NCBI RefSeq assembly: GCF_017353185.1
Contig: NZ_JAFMYV010000003.1
Location: 186,001 to 250,000 of the forward strand
DNA length: 64,000 bases
Reading direction: 5' to 3'
Origin: Fibrella rubiginis
Lineage (GTDB): Bacteria > Bacteroidota > Bacteroidia > Cytophagales > Spirosomataceae
Positions 34,453 through 43,402 of the stretch are shown here, one piece after another. The translations under genes were made by a program, and so were the position numbers. Numbering within the stretch: position 1 is the first letter of the stretch; the number at the start of each line of letters is the position of its first letter. The notes beneath the pieces were generated by a model. It saw only the letters and a list, made by a program, of their open reading frames with translations. It was not told the origin of the DNA and searched no databases.

Positions 34453-34899
34453 ATGCGCGAAACTCTAACCCTTGATGGTGAGCACATGGTCAAAGCGGGT
34501 GTGTTATCCCGGCTCACTATCCCCTTTTATGCATCTTTAATACGAGCCGGATTTCCTTCACCCGCAGAGAATTACGTTGAGCGAGTCTGTGATCTCAACG
34601 ATTTATGCGTTACAAATCAGGAGGCAACTTATTTTGTCCGGGTGACTGGCGATAGTATGACAGGGGACCGTATTGAACCTGGTGATGTATTGATTGTTGA
34701 TTGCTCGCGAGAGGCAGTTGATGGGAAAATTGCAGTGGTTTGGTACAATGGGGAGTATACTGTTAAACGATTGTATTACGCTCCGCCACTTGTCGTTCTT
34801 ATGCCTTCTAATCATAAGTATGAGCCTATCTACGTGCATCCTGATGACGATTTTCGTGTTTTTGGGACCGTTACGTTTGTTATTCAAAAAACGCATTGA
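34453..34899 (+). CDS. umuD: UmuD-like S24 peptidase, SOS mutagenesis factor
   Basis: 148 residues. The LexA/UmuD serine-lysine dyad is visible: VTGDSM (Ser 68) and DGKIAV (Lys 92). A possible self-cleavage site lies in FPSPAENY. There is no N-terminal DNA-binding domain, so it is UmuD rather than LexA. It forms an operon with umuC. The upstream region is AT-rich with a small CTTG-TTTTG-CAAG palindrome; no classical LexA box is apparent. Confidence 0.9.
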   Translation: MRETLTLDGEHMVKAGVLSRLTIPFYASLIRAGFPSPAENYVERVCDLNDLCVTNQEATYFVRVTGDSMTGDRIEPGDVLIVDCSREAVDGKIAVVWYNGEYTVKRLYYAPPLVVLMPSNHKYEPIYVHPDDDFRVFGTVTFVIQKTH

Positions 34900-34904
34900 T
34901 TCAT

Positions 34905-36185
34905 ATGATTGGATTGCTTGATGTCAACAACATGTATGTTTCTTGTGAACGCAGTTTTGATTGCTCTCTTGATAACCAAGCAGTTGTTGTTCTATCAAAT
35001 AATGACGGCTGTGTGATTGCCCGTAGTAACGAGGCTAAGGAGTTGGGTATTAAGATGGGTACGCCGTTTTTTCAATTGGATAAGTTGCGTCAGCAACATG
35101 ACATTCGGGTCTTTTCATCTAATTATACGTTGTATGGCGACATGTCGGCCCGGATTATGGCTACTATTGGTCGTTTTGTCGAACAGGTAGAGATTTACTC
35201 CATTGACGAAGCGTTTATGAATTTAGCTAGCTACGAGTCAGTTTACCCGGATTTAAATCAGTTTGGACGAGAACTGCGACAAACTGTTGCACAGTGGCAC
35301 CGCATTCCTGTTTCTATCGGGTTAGCTCCGACGAAAACGTTGTGTAAGGTTGCCAACTATTTTGCCAAACGGATGGTCGAGCACGAGGGTGTATTACTAC
35401 TTGACAGACCTGATAAAATTGACGACGTACTGCACGAGTTTGAGGTGGCTGATCTATGGGGCATTGGTTCCCGATATGCGAGCCTGCTTCGTCGTAACGG
35501 TATCCGTACAGCTGCCCAGTTTCGCAACGCTCCTGATGACTGGATCAGTCAGCATCTAACCGTAAACGGCCTTCGCTTGGCTTATGAGTTAAGAAGTATA
35601 CCCTGCAAACTTTTGGAAGTTGAGGTGCTGCCTAAGAAGGCGATTTGTTTTGCGCCTAGTTTTGGTCGATTGATTCCTGACTATAATACGATTGCTCAAG
35701 GGTTAGCCACGTACATAGCACGTGCTGCCTACAAGCTTCGTAAGCAAAATTCTGCTGCCGGCACGCTAACTGTTTTTTTGCATACGAATCGGTTTCAACG
35801 TTCCCCGAACGGAGAGTTGGCCAAGCAATATTATAATAGTCGTACCGTCGATTTACCACACCCAACGTCGAGTAATGCTGAACTGGTTGCTTATGCTTCA
35901 GCAGCGTTGAAGTCTGTTTATCGATTTGGCTACGCTTATCAGAAGGTGGGTATCATATTATCTAACTTAGTACCTGACAACCATCGACAATTGGCTCTTT
36001 TTTCTGACAGTCTTGATGAGCGGCTTGTCAAATTGCATCAGGTAACGGATCGGCTCAACCATCGTTATGGGCGTGACAAAGTGCGGTTTGCCGCTCAGGG
36101 GTATGACCCCACTTGGAAAATTAAACAGCAGTGGGTGTCGCCTCACTACACAACCCAGTGGAAGGATATACTGGCTGTAAAGTGA
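34905..36185 (+). CDS. umuC: UmuC, Y-family DNA polymerase V subunit
   Basis: 426 residues from ATG 34905, 5 bp after umuD (a TTG at 34896 is less likely). Motifs: [15 protein letters not shown] (first catalytic Asp), [25 protein letters not shown] (catalytic Asp-Glu), then [15 protein letters not shown] and a helix-hairpin-helix ([17 protein letters not shown]), ending with a little-finger domain. With UmuD it performs translesion synthesis. Plasmid umuDC pairs commonly protect transferred single strands and raise mutation rates after stress. Confidence 0.95.
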   Translation: MIGLLDVNNMYVSCERSFDCSLDNQAVVVLSNNDGCVIARSNEAKELGIKMGTPFFQLDKLRQQHDIRVFSSNYTLYGDMSARIMATIGRFVEQVEIYSIDEAFMNLASYESVYPDLNQFGRELRQTVAQWHRIPVSIGLAPTKTLCKVANYFAKRMVEHEGVLLLDRPDKIDDVLHEFEVADLWGIGSRYASLLRRNGIRTAAQFRNAPDDWISQHLTVNGLRLAYELRSIPCKLLEVEVLPKKAICFAPSFGRLIPDYNTIAQGLATYIARAAYKLRKQNSAAGTLTVFLHTNRFQRSPNGELAKQYYNSRTVDLPHPTSSNAELVAYASAALKSVYRFGYAYQKVGIILSNLVPDNHRQLALFSDSLDERLVKLHQVTDRLNHRYGRDKVRFAAQGYDPTWKIKQQWVSPHYTTQWKDILAVK

Positions 36186-36243
36186 ATGATCTGTAGGGAT
36201 TTGAATTAGTGTCTGTATACGTAAATATGTATGGTCTTCGATC

Positions 36244-36610
36244 ATCTACGACAAAATCCTCGTGAGCTACGACAAAATCCTCGTGACAGGGGGCCAGCAC
36301 TTATTATTTTGTAAATTTTCTTTTTTTGTTTTTTGCTTTTTTTTGCTTTAACTGAAGTGCTACGATTATGCATATAGTTATCCACACTTTTTTTACCCTT
36401 ATAAGCCGACCTCACAAAATTTGGAAATTTTTTGGTTTATTTACTATTTATGAGACTACGTAACTAATTCATTTACAGTTATTTAGGAGCATCTACTACG
36501 ACAAAATCCTCGTTTTATACGACAAAATCCTAGTATGAATGCGACAGATTCCTCGTTTTATGCGACGGATTCCTCGTGAGACTACGACAGATTCCTCGTG
36601 AACTACGACA
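36244..36610 (+). repeat. Iteron cluster C at the replication origin
   Basis: Copies of about AACTACGACAAAATCCTCGT lie at 36244, 36265, 36494, 36515, 36537, 36558 and 36580, plus a half copy at 36601. Within each group the starts are 21-22 bp apart, two helical turns. Two variants are visible: ACGACAAAATCCTCGT and GCGAC(A/G)GATTCCTCGT. The two groups are separated by about 210 bp of AT-rich DNA. Confidence 0.95.
36378..36386 (+). promoter_or_regulatory. DnaA box
   Basis: TTATCCACA equals the Escherichia coli consensus and lies between the two iteron groups, next to T-rich runs. Confidence 0.75.
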
Positions 36611-36612
36611 AG

Positions 36613-36646
36613 CAATTACGACTGTCGCTTTTACATGTCGTAATTG
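36613..36646. promoter_or_regulatory. Inverted half-iterons, candidate Rep autorepression operator
   Basis: CAATTACGAC (36613-36622) and GTCGTAATTG (36637-36646) are exact reverse complements with a 14-bp spacer. Each contains the TACGAC half of the iteron. They lie 37 bp before the rep start, where initiator dimers repress their own gene in iteron plasmids. Confidence 0.75.
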
Positions 36647-36682
36647 TGTATAACTTGCAATTATATATATAGCTTTAGGTAG

Positions 36683-37570
36683 ATGGATCACAAGCTTATA
36701 GTTCAGGATAATGCCATTACCAGCGCACGTTATGAGATGAATGCGCTTGAAAAGAACATCATTTATATGATGATGGCTCAGTTGCGCAAGGATGATAGCG
36801 CTGACACGATCTACTATATATCGGTTCGTGAACTGATGGATAAAACGGGCACTAGGAACTCTTATGACGACTTCAAGCGTGCAACTGAACAACTAGTAGG
36901 CAGGGTTCTCCAGATACATCGGCCAAACGGAAATTTACTGCAAGTGGCCATGATCTCGTCGGCTGAATACATCGTTGGCCAGGGCATAGTTGAGATTGGC
37001 CTTGATCCTAAGATTCGTCCGTTCTTCTTCGATCTAAAGCAGAACTTTACCGCCTTTCAACTGCATATGGCACTTAGCCTGGACAGCAAGTATGCCAAGC
37101 GGGTCTATGAAATGCTCGCTCAATATCGGAATCTGGGTGAATTGACTATTGATGTCATTGAGTTGAAGCGGCGGCTCTATTTGTATGATGATAAAACGGG
37201 AACCGAACAGTATAAGAACTGGGCTGATTTTGAGCGACGCATATTGACGGTTGCGCAAAAGGAGATCAACGACAAAACTGACCTACGGGTAACCTATACG
37301 CCCAACAAAGCAGGAAGGCGGGTAGCATCCCTGCATTTCACCATCAAGGCAGGAGCGCAACAGATGGTTATCGACTACAAGGACGAAAACACAGCTTTGT
37401 TTAGTCGATTAGTTAATGATTTTAGACTGCGAAAAGAGCAAGCCCAGGCTGTTATTGATCGGTTCAGCGCAGCTGACATCGCTAAGCGATTATATGATAT
37501 TCAGCTACTTCGTTCTGATAATAAGATTCAGAATATCGGCGGTTATACAGCCAAGACCTTTGGTGTATAA
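36683..37570 (+). CDS. Rep_3-family plasmid replication initiator (RepB-like)
   Basis: 295 residues. The tandem winged-helix layout of Rep_3 initiators is evident: an N-terminal domain opening IVQDNAITSARYEMNALEKNIIYMMMAQL and a second with FTAFQLHMALSLDSKYAKRVYEMLAQYRNLGELTIDVIELKRRL, which contains the family signature. It binds the upstream iterons and recruits DnaA and helicase to start replication. It is expected to autorepress through 36613-36646. Because the same iteron sequence occurs at 13.3 and 18.3 kb, this protein probably binds those places too. Confidence 0.95.
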   Translation: MDHKLIVQDNAITSARYEMNALEKNIIYMMMAQLRKDDSADTIYYISVRELMDKTGTRNSYDDFKRATEQLVGRVLQIHRPNGNLLQVAMISSAEYIVGQGIVEIGLDPKIRPFFFDLKQNFTAFQLHMALSLDSKYAKRVYEMLAQYRNLGELTIDVIELKRRLYLYDDKTGTEQYKNWADFERRILTVAQKEINDKTDLRVTYTPNKAGRRVASLHFTIKAGAQQMVIDYKDENTALFSRLVNDFRLRKEQAQAVIDRFSAADIAKRLYDIQLLRSDNKIQNIGGYTAKTFGV

Positions 37571-37571
37571 T

Positions 37572-38483
37572 TCACAAAGACTTGGGAATTTGTTCCTTTT
37601 CATGATCTGATAGGGTAGGGGTATTGGCCGTCGTGATGAACTGCAACTCGTTTTTTGCATTCAAGAGTAGGGCAACTGGGTAACCAGTAATCTCTATTGG
37701 CTGTTGCTGTGCCCATTCATCAAGTTGCTTCCGTATTTGTTCTATTAGAACGGTGTTGGGGTCGTTTGCCCAAACACCTATAAAGCGTTGCAACTTGTAG
37801 TGAAAGAACAATACGTCTGGTTTTGATGCCGTCATTGGCAAGCCCGATGCTACTCGTTCTACTAAAGCCCAACCTAGTCGACTTAGCAAACTTTGTCGAG
37901 CCTGGGCTACTCGGCTCCGTTGTTTCTCTTTGTCGCCCACTTTTTTTCGTGTAGCAGGCATGGCCAGCAACTGATCTTCGTTTAGCGCAACCTGATAGTA
38001 GTAGCGCGATTTGATCAGGCGGTTAAGCGTACGGTATGACCAGGCCTCATCTGCCGCATTGTGTAAGTAAAAGTGCCGTTCCTGCTGATTGTCAATGGCT
38101 AACAATAAGCGGTAATGGGTCCACGTCAGTTCAGTGCGCAGATGCTTTCGTATCTCAATGAATTCTCCACGCAGTGCGTGGAGAATTGGAAATGCTAAAT
38201 AGAACTGCTTGAACCACCATATATTGGACGTTTTGTACCCCTTACCGTAGTGTTGTGTTAGCTCCTGGGATAGAGTTTCAACAAGATGGACACCATAATC
38301 CGCCCGATCTTGTCCTTGCTGCTCTGTCTCGACAACGATCCTGCCGATATGCCAATACGCTTCAACTCGTGCAAAATCCGGTTCCCCCCGAACAGCCACG
38401 TCATCAAGTGACACGAGCTGCCGAAGAAATTGGTGCAGTTCAATGAGTGAGTCAGCGTTTGGGAAAAGTTGCATAGTTGCCAT
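37572..38483 (-). CDS. DUF1016 (YhcG-like) protein with a degenerate nuclease domain
   Basis: 303 residues. The N-terminal DUF1016 domain is clear (YWHIGRIVVETEQQGQDRADYGVHLVETLSQELTQHYGKGY; LTWTHYRLLLAIDNQQERHFYLHNA). The C-terminal part aligns with the YhcG nuclease domain, but where active members have LFYHxxLxxxVxxELKxG this one has LFFHYKLQRFIGVWAND, lacking the Glu and Lys of PD-(D/E)XK. It may be an inactive or regulatory member. It converges on rep with no intergenic gap (stop 2 bp away). Confidence 0.75.
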   Translation of the reverse strand: MATMQLFPNADSLIELHQFLRQLVSLDDVAVRGEPDFARVEAYWHIGRIVVETEQQGQDRADYGVHLVETLSQELTQHYGKGYKTSNIWWFKQFYLAFPILHALRGEFIEIRKHLRTELTWTHYRLLLAIDNQQERHFYLHNAADEAWSYRTLNRLIKSRYYYQVALNEDQLLAMPATRKKVGDKEKQRSRVAQARQSLLSRLGWALVERVASGLPMTASKPDVLFFHYKLQRFIGVWANDPNTVLIEQIRKQLDEWAQQQPIEITGYPVALLLNAKNELQFITTANTPTLSDHEKEQIPKSL

Positions 38484-38527
38484 TGTATCAAAATAAAGAT
38501 CAGAAAGCAGTTTGTATTATCTTATCG

Positions 38528-38836
38528 TTAGTTGCGGGACGAAGGCGGTCCACTGGTGGTATCAACTGCATATCGTAAAATTTGATTGATTTGCTCAGCA
38601 CTCAGGTTGGCCGACTTCACATTTACTTCAACCCCATCAATTGGATGTTGCTCCAACGTAATACTGATCTATGCGTCTGCATTAATTTTAAGCCGGACGG
38701 TTTGCTGTAAGTGATCGTCGGGGTGTGCATGGCCTTCAATAAAGAACACTGGCTTAATTGGCTCCATTGATTCTGTTAGTTGTGAGATTGTACATCCCTC
38801 CTCTTTTAAATTTCTCGACTTCCATAAATTATACAT
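38528..38836 (-). pseudogene. Small gene interrupted by an amber codon
   Basis: An ATG at 38836 opens 55 codons (with MEPIKPVFFIEGHAHPDDHLQQTV) to TAG at 38671-38669. The same frame continues with ISITLEQHPIDGVEVNVKSANLSAEQINQILRYAVD to TAA at 38530-38528. The smooth continuation suggests an original product near 100 residues, now truncated. Family unknown. It follows the integrase gene at 22 bp. Confidence 0.5.
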
Positions 38837-38858
38837 TACGGAAGTCGAATGTAGTTTA

Positions 38859-39878
38859 TCAAAATACGTCATCCAAACGCTCTTCCGTAGCTCGCGTAAG
38901 GCGCATCTGCTCCTGCACTGTGTAGGTGTAGATCTGCGTAGTGGCTGGGGAGGCATGACGCAAGACCCCTTGTGCTTCCTCGATTGTGCCGCCGTTGAGC
39001 AAGATATTGACGGCTGTGCTGTGACGAAATGAGTGTGCCGTGTATTCTGGACTGTCAATTCCAATTCCTCGCAGCTGTTCTTTGGCCATCTGACGAATCG
39101 TCCGCGTAGTCAGCCGCCCGTCTCGGTTGTTGTTCGAGTGAGAGACAAACAACGGTGCGAGCAAATCTAGGCGTTGCCGAGCCTTGTGCGTGGTCATGGA
39201 GATTCGCTGTTTGAGGTACGTTGCGATAGGTTTGTAAGCCTTATCGGTCAGAATGACAAAATCGTCTTTTTCATCCCGACCCTTACCTTGAATCTTCAGT
39301 ACTCGTTTACCGGCCTTCATCGTGATGTCGCCGACATTGGCCCGAATCAATTCGATGGTACGCAAACCTGTACGCAGCAGCAGATTAGCAATAGCGTGAT
39401 CGCGTAAGATCATTAGCAACTCTTGACCAGTTACGACGACCTGCTCCGCGTTTTCAGATAGTGGCGACGTACTGGTCAACAAGTCCTTCCCTTGTTGCGC
39501 TGTAAGCGGCTGACGGCGAAAATGTCGTTTACGTTTGGGTGACTTTACGCCCCGTGCCACGTTCGGGTACAGTTTGTTCGCTTCAGCCCATTCGTAAAAT
39601 TTACGCACAGTGGTCAGGTACGAACCGACTGTAAGGCCACTTAGTCCCTTCGCCAGTCCCTCTTCCTTGTATTGAATGATGATCGACCTGTCAACCTGGC
39701 TAAGTACGTATCTTTTATTTTGAAGCCAGTTCATGAACAGCCGCAACGTCCGCATATACAGTTCCCGCGATGACTCGACTACATCCTGATCCCGTGCAAA
39801 TCGGTCGATCAAAGCCTCGATTGACGCATCAACCTGAACGGGCGTGGCACTAGAGGGCGTAACAAGTGTTAAGTTCAT
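38859..39878 (-). CDS. Tyrosine recombinase (XerC/XerD-like integrase)
   Basis: 339 residues. An N-terminal SAM-like core-binding domain (LYMRTLRLFMNWLQNKRY; TTVRKFYEWAEANKL) and a catalytic domain with TGLRTIELIRANVGD (first Arg), GKGRDEKDDFV (Lys region), AHSFRHS (HxxR), VLRHAS (His) and TQIYTY (nucleophilic Tyr). All catalytic residues are present, so it should be active. It may resolve plasmid multimers or have integrated an element; no attachment-site repeat could be fixed by eye. Confidence 0.9.
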   Translation of the reverse strand: MNLTLVTPSSATPVQVDASIEALIDRFARDQDVVESSRELYMRTLRLFMNWLQNKRYVLSQVDRSIIIQYKEEGLAKGLSGLTVGSYLTTVRKFYEWAEANKLYPNVARGVKSPKRKRHFRRQPLTAQQGKDLLTSTSPLSENAEQVVVTGQELLMILRDHAIANLLLRTGLRTIELIRANVGDITMKAGKRVLKIQGKGRDEKDDFVILTDKAYKPIATYLKQRISMTTHKARQRLDLLAPLFVSHSNNNRDGRLTTRTIRQMAKEQLRGIGIDSPEYTAHSFRHSTAVNILLNGGTIEEAQGVLRHASPATTQIYTYTVQEQMRLTRATEERLDDVF

Positions 39879-39987
39879 CTGATCTGGACTGACAACGATT
39901 CTGACACTATAATGATGAGGCGTAGGTTCAACTTACACGACACCACGACTGATAATTGGCTGCATACATATGGGATAATAACCAAAG

Positions 39988-40500
39988 TTACTGCAATTGT
40001 CCGGCTACAGTTCGCAAACTGCTGAGAGCGGCTTCTATATTCTCCACAATGGAGAGGGCCAGTTCATCGGCGAAAGGTGGGTGAGCCAGCAACGGTCGAT
40101 TGGCCTGTTCCCGCCCGGTAAGCAGCGTGGTTAGATCTTGGGTGACCAACTCCCGAAACTGGTGGGCAAAACCCACTCGGGAAAACAACTGTGGGTAGCG
40201 TTTGAGCCGCTTCCCTAGACCATGTATACCAATCAAGACCAGCCCAAAGCCGTGGTGATCGTAAAGATCGCGTGAGAACTCCAGAGAATTCACGTTGAGC
40301 CGATCCGCTTCATCAACCAGCAGAATAGAGGGCACCTTGGATAGTGGGGTACTGCTTGGCTCCTCCGACAGACAGCCCACCTGTCGATACATGTTAAAAT
40401 CGAGTGAGAGATCGACCTGTAACCGGCGGGGCGTGTCGGTGACCGGGGCGGTGTAGTAAATGGCTTTGACCAGAGGTTCCCGATCCGTCGGCGTCAGCAC
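39988..40500 (-). pseudogene. TniB-like AAA ATPase, N-terminally truncated
   Basis: 170 residues that start within the ATPase domain: ILLVDEADRLN is the Walker B motif, followed by LVLIGIHGLGKRLKRYPQLFSRVGFAHQFREL, the sensor region of TniB/IstB-like transposition ATPases. The P-loop and everything before it are missing. The frame ends at 40500, only 5 bp from the truncated serine recombinase on the other strand, so a deletion joined both stumps. Confidence 0.65.
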
Positions 40501-40505
40501 AGTTT

Positions 40506-40946
40506 ATGCTTATATTCGATACAGCCCGAAAACGAAAAATCGACGTGGTACTAGTGTGGCGGTACGATCGCTTTGCCCGGTCTACTCAGGCGTTGGTCAA
40601 TGCCTCAAAAGAATTCCATAGCCTGGGTGTCGACTTCATCTCTTTCCAAGAAAACATTGATACCACTAGCCCAACCGGAGATCTGGTTTTCCACGTCATG
40701 GCCTCGCTAGCCCAATTTGAGAGTTCACTAATCAGTCAGCGCGTACAGGCTGGGATGGCTCGCGCTAAGGCGCAGGGCAAGCACATTACCCGTCCGCCGT
40801 TAGCCGAGTTGAAGCAAGAGGCCATTCATGCCCTGTTCGAGAAAGGGAAGTCAATGAATCAAGTTAGCAAGCGAATTGGGGTAGCTTACGACAAGGTGTA
40901 CAACTACGTACACAAGCGAAAAACAGCAGGCACACGAACTCCGTAG
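40506..40946 (+). pseudogene. Serine recombinase (resolvase family), N-terminally truncated
   Basis: 146 residues. It begins at DTARKRKIDVVLVWRYDRFARS, the RxxR region of the resolvase domain, and continues through ASLAQFESSLISQRVQAGMARAKAQGK and an HTH (MNQVSKRIGVAYDKVYNYV). The N-terminal strand with the catalytic serine is absent, so it cannot recombine. Its hinge and HTH resemble the C-terminus of the GIY-YIG fusion at 3.6 kb. Confidence 0.75.
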
Positions 40947-40985
40947 ACACTCGCTATATAAATTCGCTTGTTCTAAAAACTTGGT

Positions 40986-41348
40986 TTAGAGGGGCTTTAT
41001 AGAATAAATAACAACTCGAGGTGCAACAGGTAAATAAGAAGTTCTACTTGGGTCGTCGTATTTTATGCCACAGGTGATGAGATAATCCAGCTTAATTGCT
41101 GTTCTGTCACTCTGCACATGAAGACGGGCCGTATTAACTTGGCTGCAAGGCTGACAGTTCACGTAAGGTCTCTTGGCATAACTTGTGTCTTGCGTCATGT
41201 CAAGAAAGACAAATCCACTTTCTAAAAAAGCACCTTTAGCATCTGTAAAAACAATTCGATCAGGTCCAGAACAACCAACCATCGCATTCTTATTCTGACA
41301 GCCATAAGAACACAGCAGTACCCATGAGAGAATAACTACCTCTTTCAT
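40986..41348 (-). CDS. Small putative lipoprotein
   Basis: 120 residues with a lipoprotein signal (VILSWVLLCSYGCQNK). Several Cys pairs (NCQPCSQ) suggest disulfides or metal. ATG 41348 lies 9 bp after the stop of the preceding sorting-domain remnant on the same strand. Family unknown. Confidence 0.55.
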   Translation of the reverse strand: MKEVVILSWVLLCSYGCQNKNAMVGCSGPDRIVFTDAKGAFLESGFVFLDMTQDTSYAKRPYVNCQPCSQVNTARLHVQSDRTAIKLDYLITCGIKYDDPSRTSYLPVAPRVVIYSIKPL

Positions 41349-41357
41349 AACCCTTCA

Positions 41358-41748
41358 TTATTTATTAACCAAAATTTTACGACGCTCCACCCATGCTTCG
41401 CCTTTCACCGTTAAAATGTACATACCTGTAGGAATATTTCCTAAATCGACAACAATTTGTTGCTGGCCTACCCCCTTTCTTAAAAGCAAATTGCCACCTA
41501 ACCTTGTCACTTCGAGTATATGGTATACTTACAGAATTCGACAAGTTCACATTTATAAGATTTGTCGCTGGGTTGGGATAAACATCTAGCCGTAAGTTTG
41601 GCTCTTCATGAGCCGCCATTCTTGCTCCACACGTATTCCATACTGAGGTTATCCCACTCGTCCGCGTAAGGCCATTAATGGTAGCATTAACCGATACTGA
41701 AAAACTTCCCTGTGAACCGGAGCTATTAAAATTATTTATTAGGGTCAA
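41358..41748 (-). pseudogene. Type IX secretion C-terminal sorting domain, frameshifted remnant
   Basis: LRLDVYPNPATNLINVNLSNS is the classic start of a type A sorting domain. About 41530 the frame breaks and the neighbouring frame continues VYHILEVTRLGG, then VDLGNIPTGMYILTVKG and VERRKILVNK to TAA at 41360-41358, the canonical end. Only ~50 residues precede the domain, so the secreted passenger is missing. It indicates that the host lineage has type IX secretion. Confidence 0.75.
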
Positions 41749-41953
41749 CGTTCGGTTGTTATTGTTTAGACTTTATTCATGTATTGAAAGTCGTTATCTG
41801 GTTAGTTACGCCTGCTCAATCAACGCTTGAAAAATAGGTGAACAACTGACCAAACCAACGAACCGGAAAAAGTGGCAGGCCTGATCCGGCGCGAAAACAC
41901 TCCATGTCATTTTTTGAACGGACCGCCATAACGTACCTCTACCGCACCGACGG

Positions 41954-42349
41954 CTATTTGGCCGCCGACAGCGAAAGGCTGCTCGTGTTATCGCTGTAAT
42001 CCAGCGATAACCGCATGCCGTCAATTGAACCGATTGACGCTCCGTTATCCACCAGCGTATAACTGGTTCCGTTCGCCTTGCTGATGGTGACGGCCTGGGC
42101 AGCCGTCGAGGTGGTTTTGCCATTGTTGGTGACGGTGAACGAAATCGACAACTTCGTATCGCTGTCTTTGACCACCAGCACTTGGCCACTAACGCCCGAT
42201 CGGGGAATCAGGGTAACCCCGTCACTGACGAACCGACTAATCTGGTAGGTGCCGGCCAGTTGGGGTTCAGGATCATTGCCCGCCTTTTTCTTGGGCAAAC
42301 AGGCACTCACACTCAGGTATAAAAGAATAATTAGTCTGGTTTTCATCAC
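41954..42349 (-). CDS. Small lipoprotein
   Basis: 131 residues: lipoprotein signal (LIILLYLSVSACLPKK) and a beta-rich body (AGTYQISRFVSDGVTLIP; LSISFTVTNNGKTTSTAAQ) like lipocalin-type or DUF-class Bacteroidota lipoproteins. Its 3' end adjoins GC-rich sequence near 41930-41954 that may contain decayed micro-elements. Function unknown. Confidence 0.65.
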   Translation of the reverse strand: MMKTRLIILLYLSVSACLPKKKAGNDPEPQLAGTYQISRFVSDGVTLIPRSGVSGQVLVVKDSDTKLSISFTVTNNGKTTSTAAQAVTISKANGTSYTLVDNGASIGSIDGMRLSLDYSDNTSSLSLSAAK

Positions 42350-42442
42350 GTGGCGACGTTAGGGAAACAGAGGAGGATGAGCGAATCAATAAGAAGTAGG
42401 CCAACGACCGTCTATCGGCGCAGACCTGTTCGATAACGGGCG

Positions 42443-43330
42443 CTAGAGTAGAATGTAGAGCAGGATGGCTGCCGCCGACAGCAAGCCGGCGACCATACCC
42501 CCGATGGCCAGCCCCTTCCCCTTAAAGCGGTTGGGCTCCCGGCGAATGCGGCTTAGGCTTAAGGCCCCAAAGACAATGGCCGCCCCGCCCAGCAGAAACG
42601 CGCCATACCCTGTCAGGATAGCCAGGCCACCCGCCGCGACGGCCACGATGGCGAAGGGGTCGGTGCGGGGGCCATCGTTGGCCCCGTTGGTGGGACTGTC
42701 ATAGGCGGGGCGATAACCACCCGACGTGGTGCTGCCCGCCGAGGGGGTAGCCGCCGTACTGAATCGCTCCACCTCGCCGTTGCTGTACTTGATGCTCAGT
42801 ACGTCGCGCTTTGAAATGGTGTAATCCGGGCCATCTTGCCGGTCACATTTTTTGTATTTAATCTCGGAGACGCCGACCTCTTTCACTTTGGCCTCGATCA
42901 CGTCACCGCTGCGCAAGACAATCTGGTCGCAAGGAACGGTAACCCGCTGGGATGCCCGCTCATGCTGAGGTTGACGCCGAGCTCTTCCCAGCCGGGGGGT
43001 AAGCTGGCCCAAGGCTGATGCCTGCTCACTGGTAGCGGGCGTTTGAGAACTTACGGATGAGAACAAGGCGGGCACACCATCCGCCGTGGAAGCCGTCAGC
43101 GGTAGGTCGGCACCCATCGGGATCAGGCTTGTCGCATTCGAGGCAGTGACGACCCGCTCGATGGCAGGTCGGGGCATGGGCACGAAATAGCCCTGCGTCC
43201 GCCGCTGACAAGCGGCCAGGTGCAGTACCGCGATGAAAACCATCAGCCGGATAGCCAGGTAACTAAAGGTAGTGGCTGTAAAGGGGGCAACGAGCCTTGG
43301 TTGTCGTTGGTAGGGAAAGGGTAGCTTCAT
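42443..43330 (-). CDS. Lipoprotein with DUF4190-like membrane domain
   Basis: 295 residues. A signal-anchor ending in LHLAACQRR (lipobox-like) is followed by a Ser/Thr/Pro-rich linker, then CDQIVLRSGDVIEAKVKEVGVSEIKYKKC, a beta-rich unit common in Bacteroidota, then a C-terminal pair of hydrophobic helices (GGLAILTGYGAFLLGGAAIVFG and GGMVAGLLSAAAILLYILL) with DUF4190-like spacing. A 24-bp motif shared with the response-regulator promoter lies 73 bp upstream, so it may be a regulatory target of that system. Confidence 0.65.
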   Translation of the reverse strand: MKLPFPYQRQPRLVAPFTATTFSYLAIRLMVFIAVLHLAACQRRTQGYFVPMPRPAIERVVTASNATSLIPMGADLPLTASTADGVPALFSSVSSQTPATSEQASALGQLTPRLGRARRQPQHERASQRVTVPCDQIVLRSGDVIEAKVKEVGVSEIKYKKCDRQDGPDYTISKRDVLSIKYSNGEVERFSTAATPSAGSTTSGGYRPAYDSPTNGANDGPRTDPFAIVAVAAGGLAILTGYGAFLLGGAAIVFGALSLSRIRREPNRFKGKGLAIGGMVAGLLSAAAILLYILL

Positions 43331-43402
43331 ACTCAGCAGTTGATTTAGCTTGGTGACTACTAGCAGTCACTGGGGCAAAACTACCGGCAGGCGGGCGGGG
43401 CG

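Larger units (their letters stand above)
36244..36682. other. Vegetative replication origin (oriV)
   Basis: The region combines iterons on a 21-22-bp pitch, an AT-rich stretch (36300-36480) able to melt, a perfect DnaA box TTATCCACA at 36378-36386, and the adjacent Rep_3-type initiator gene. This is the classic architecture of a theta-replicating iteron plasmid. Confidence 0.9.

Noticed and set aside
36244..36610. CRISPR array
   Set aside because: The repeats are 20 bp with 1-2 bp between most copies and no unique spacers of 30-40 bp; pitch, DnaA box and the adjacent rep gene identify iterons.
38669..39064. 131-residue minus-strand frame overlapping the integrase
   Set aside because: Its N-terminal two thirds are the integrase read out of frame; only the part after 38836 is plausible and is listed separately.
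39247..39267. Further iteron copy in the integrase gene (AATGACAAAATCGTC)
   Set aside because: Only the ACAAAATC core matches; both flanks differ, so it is chance similarity.
41806..42189. 127-residue frame overlapping the lipoprotein gene
   Set aside because: Arg/Ser-rich shadow of the lipoprotein frame, without start context or family.
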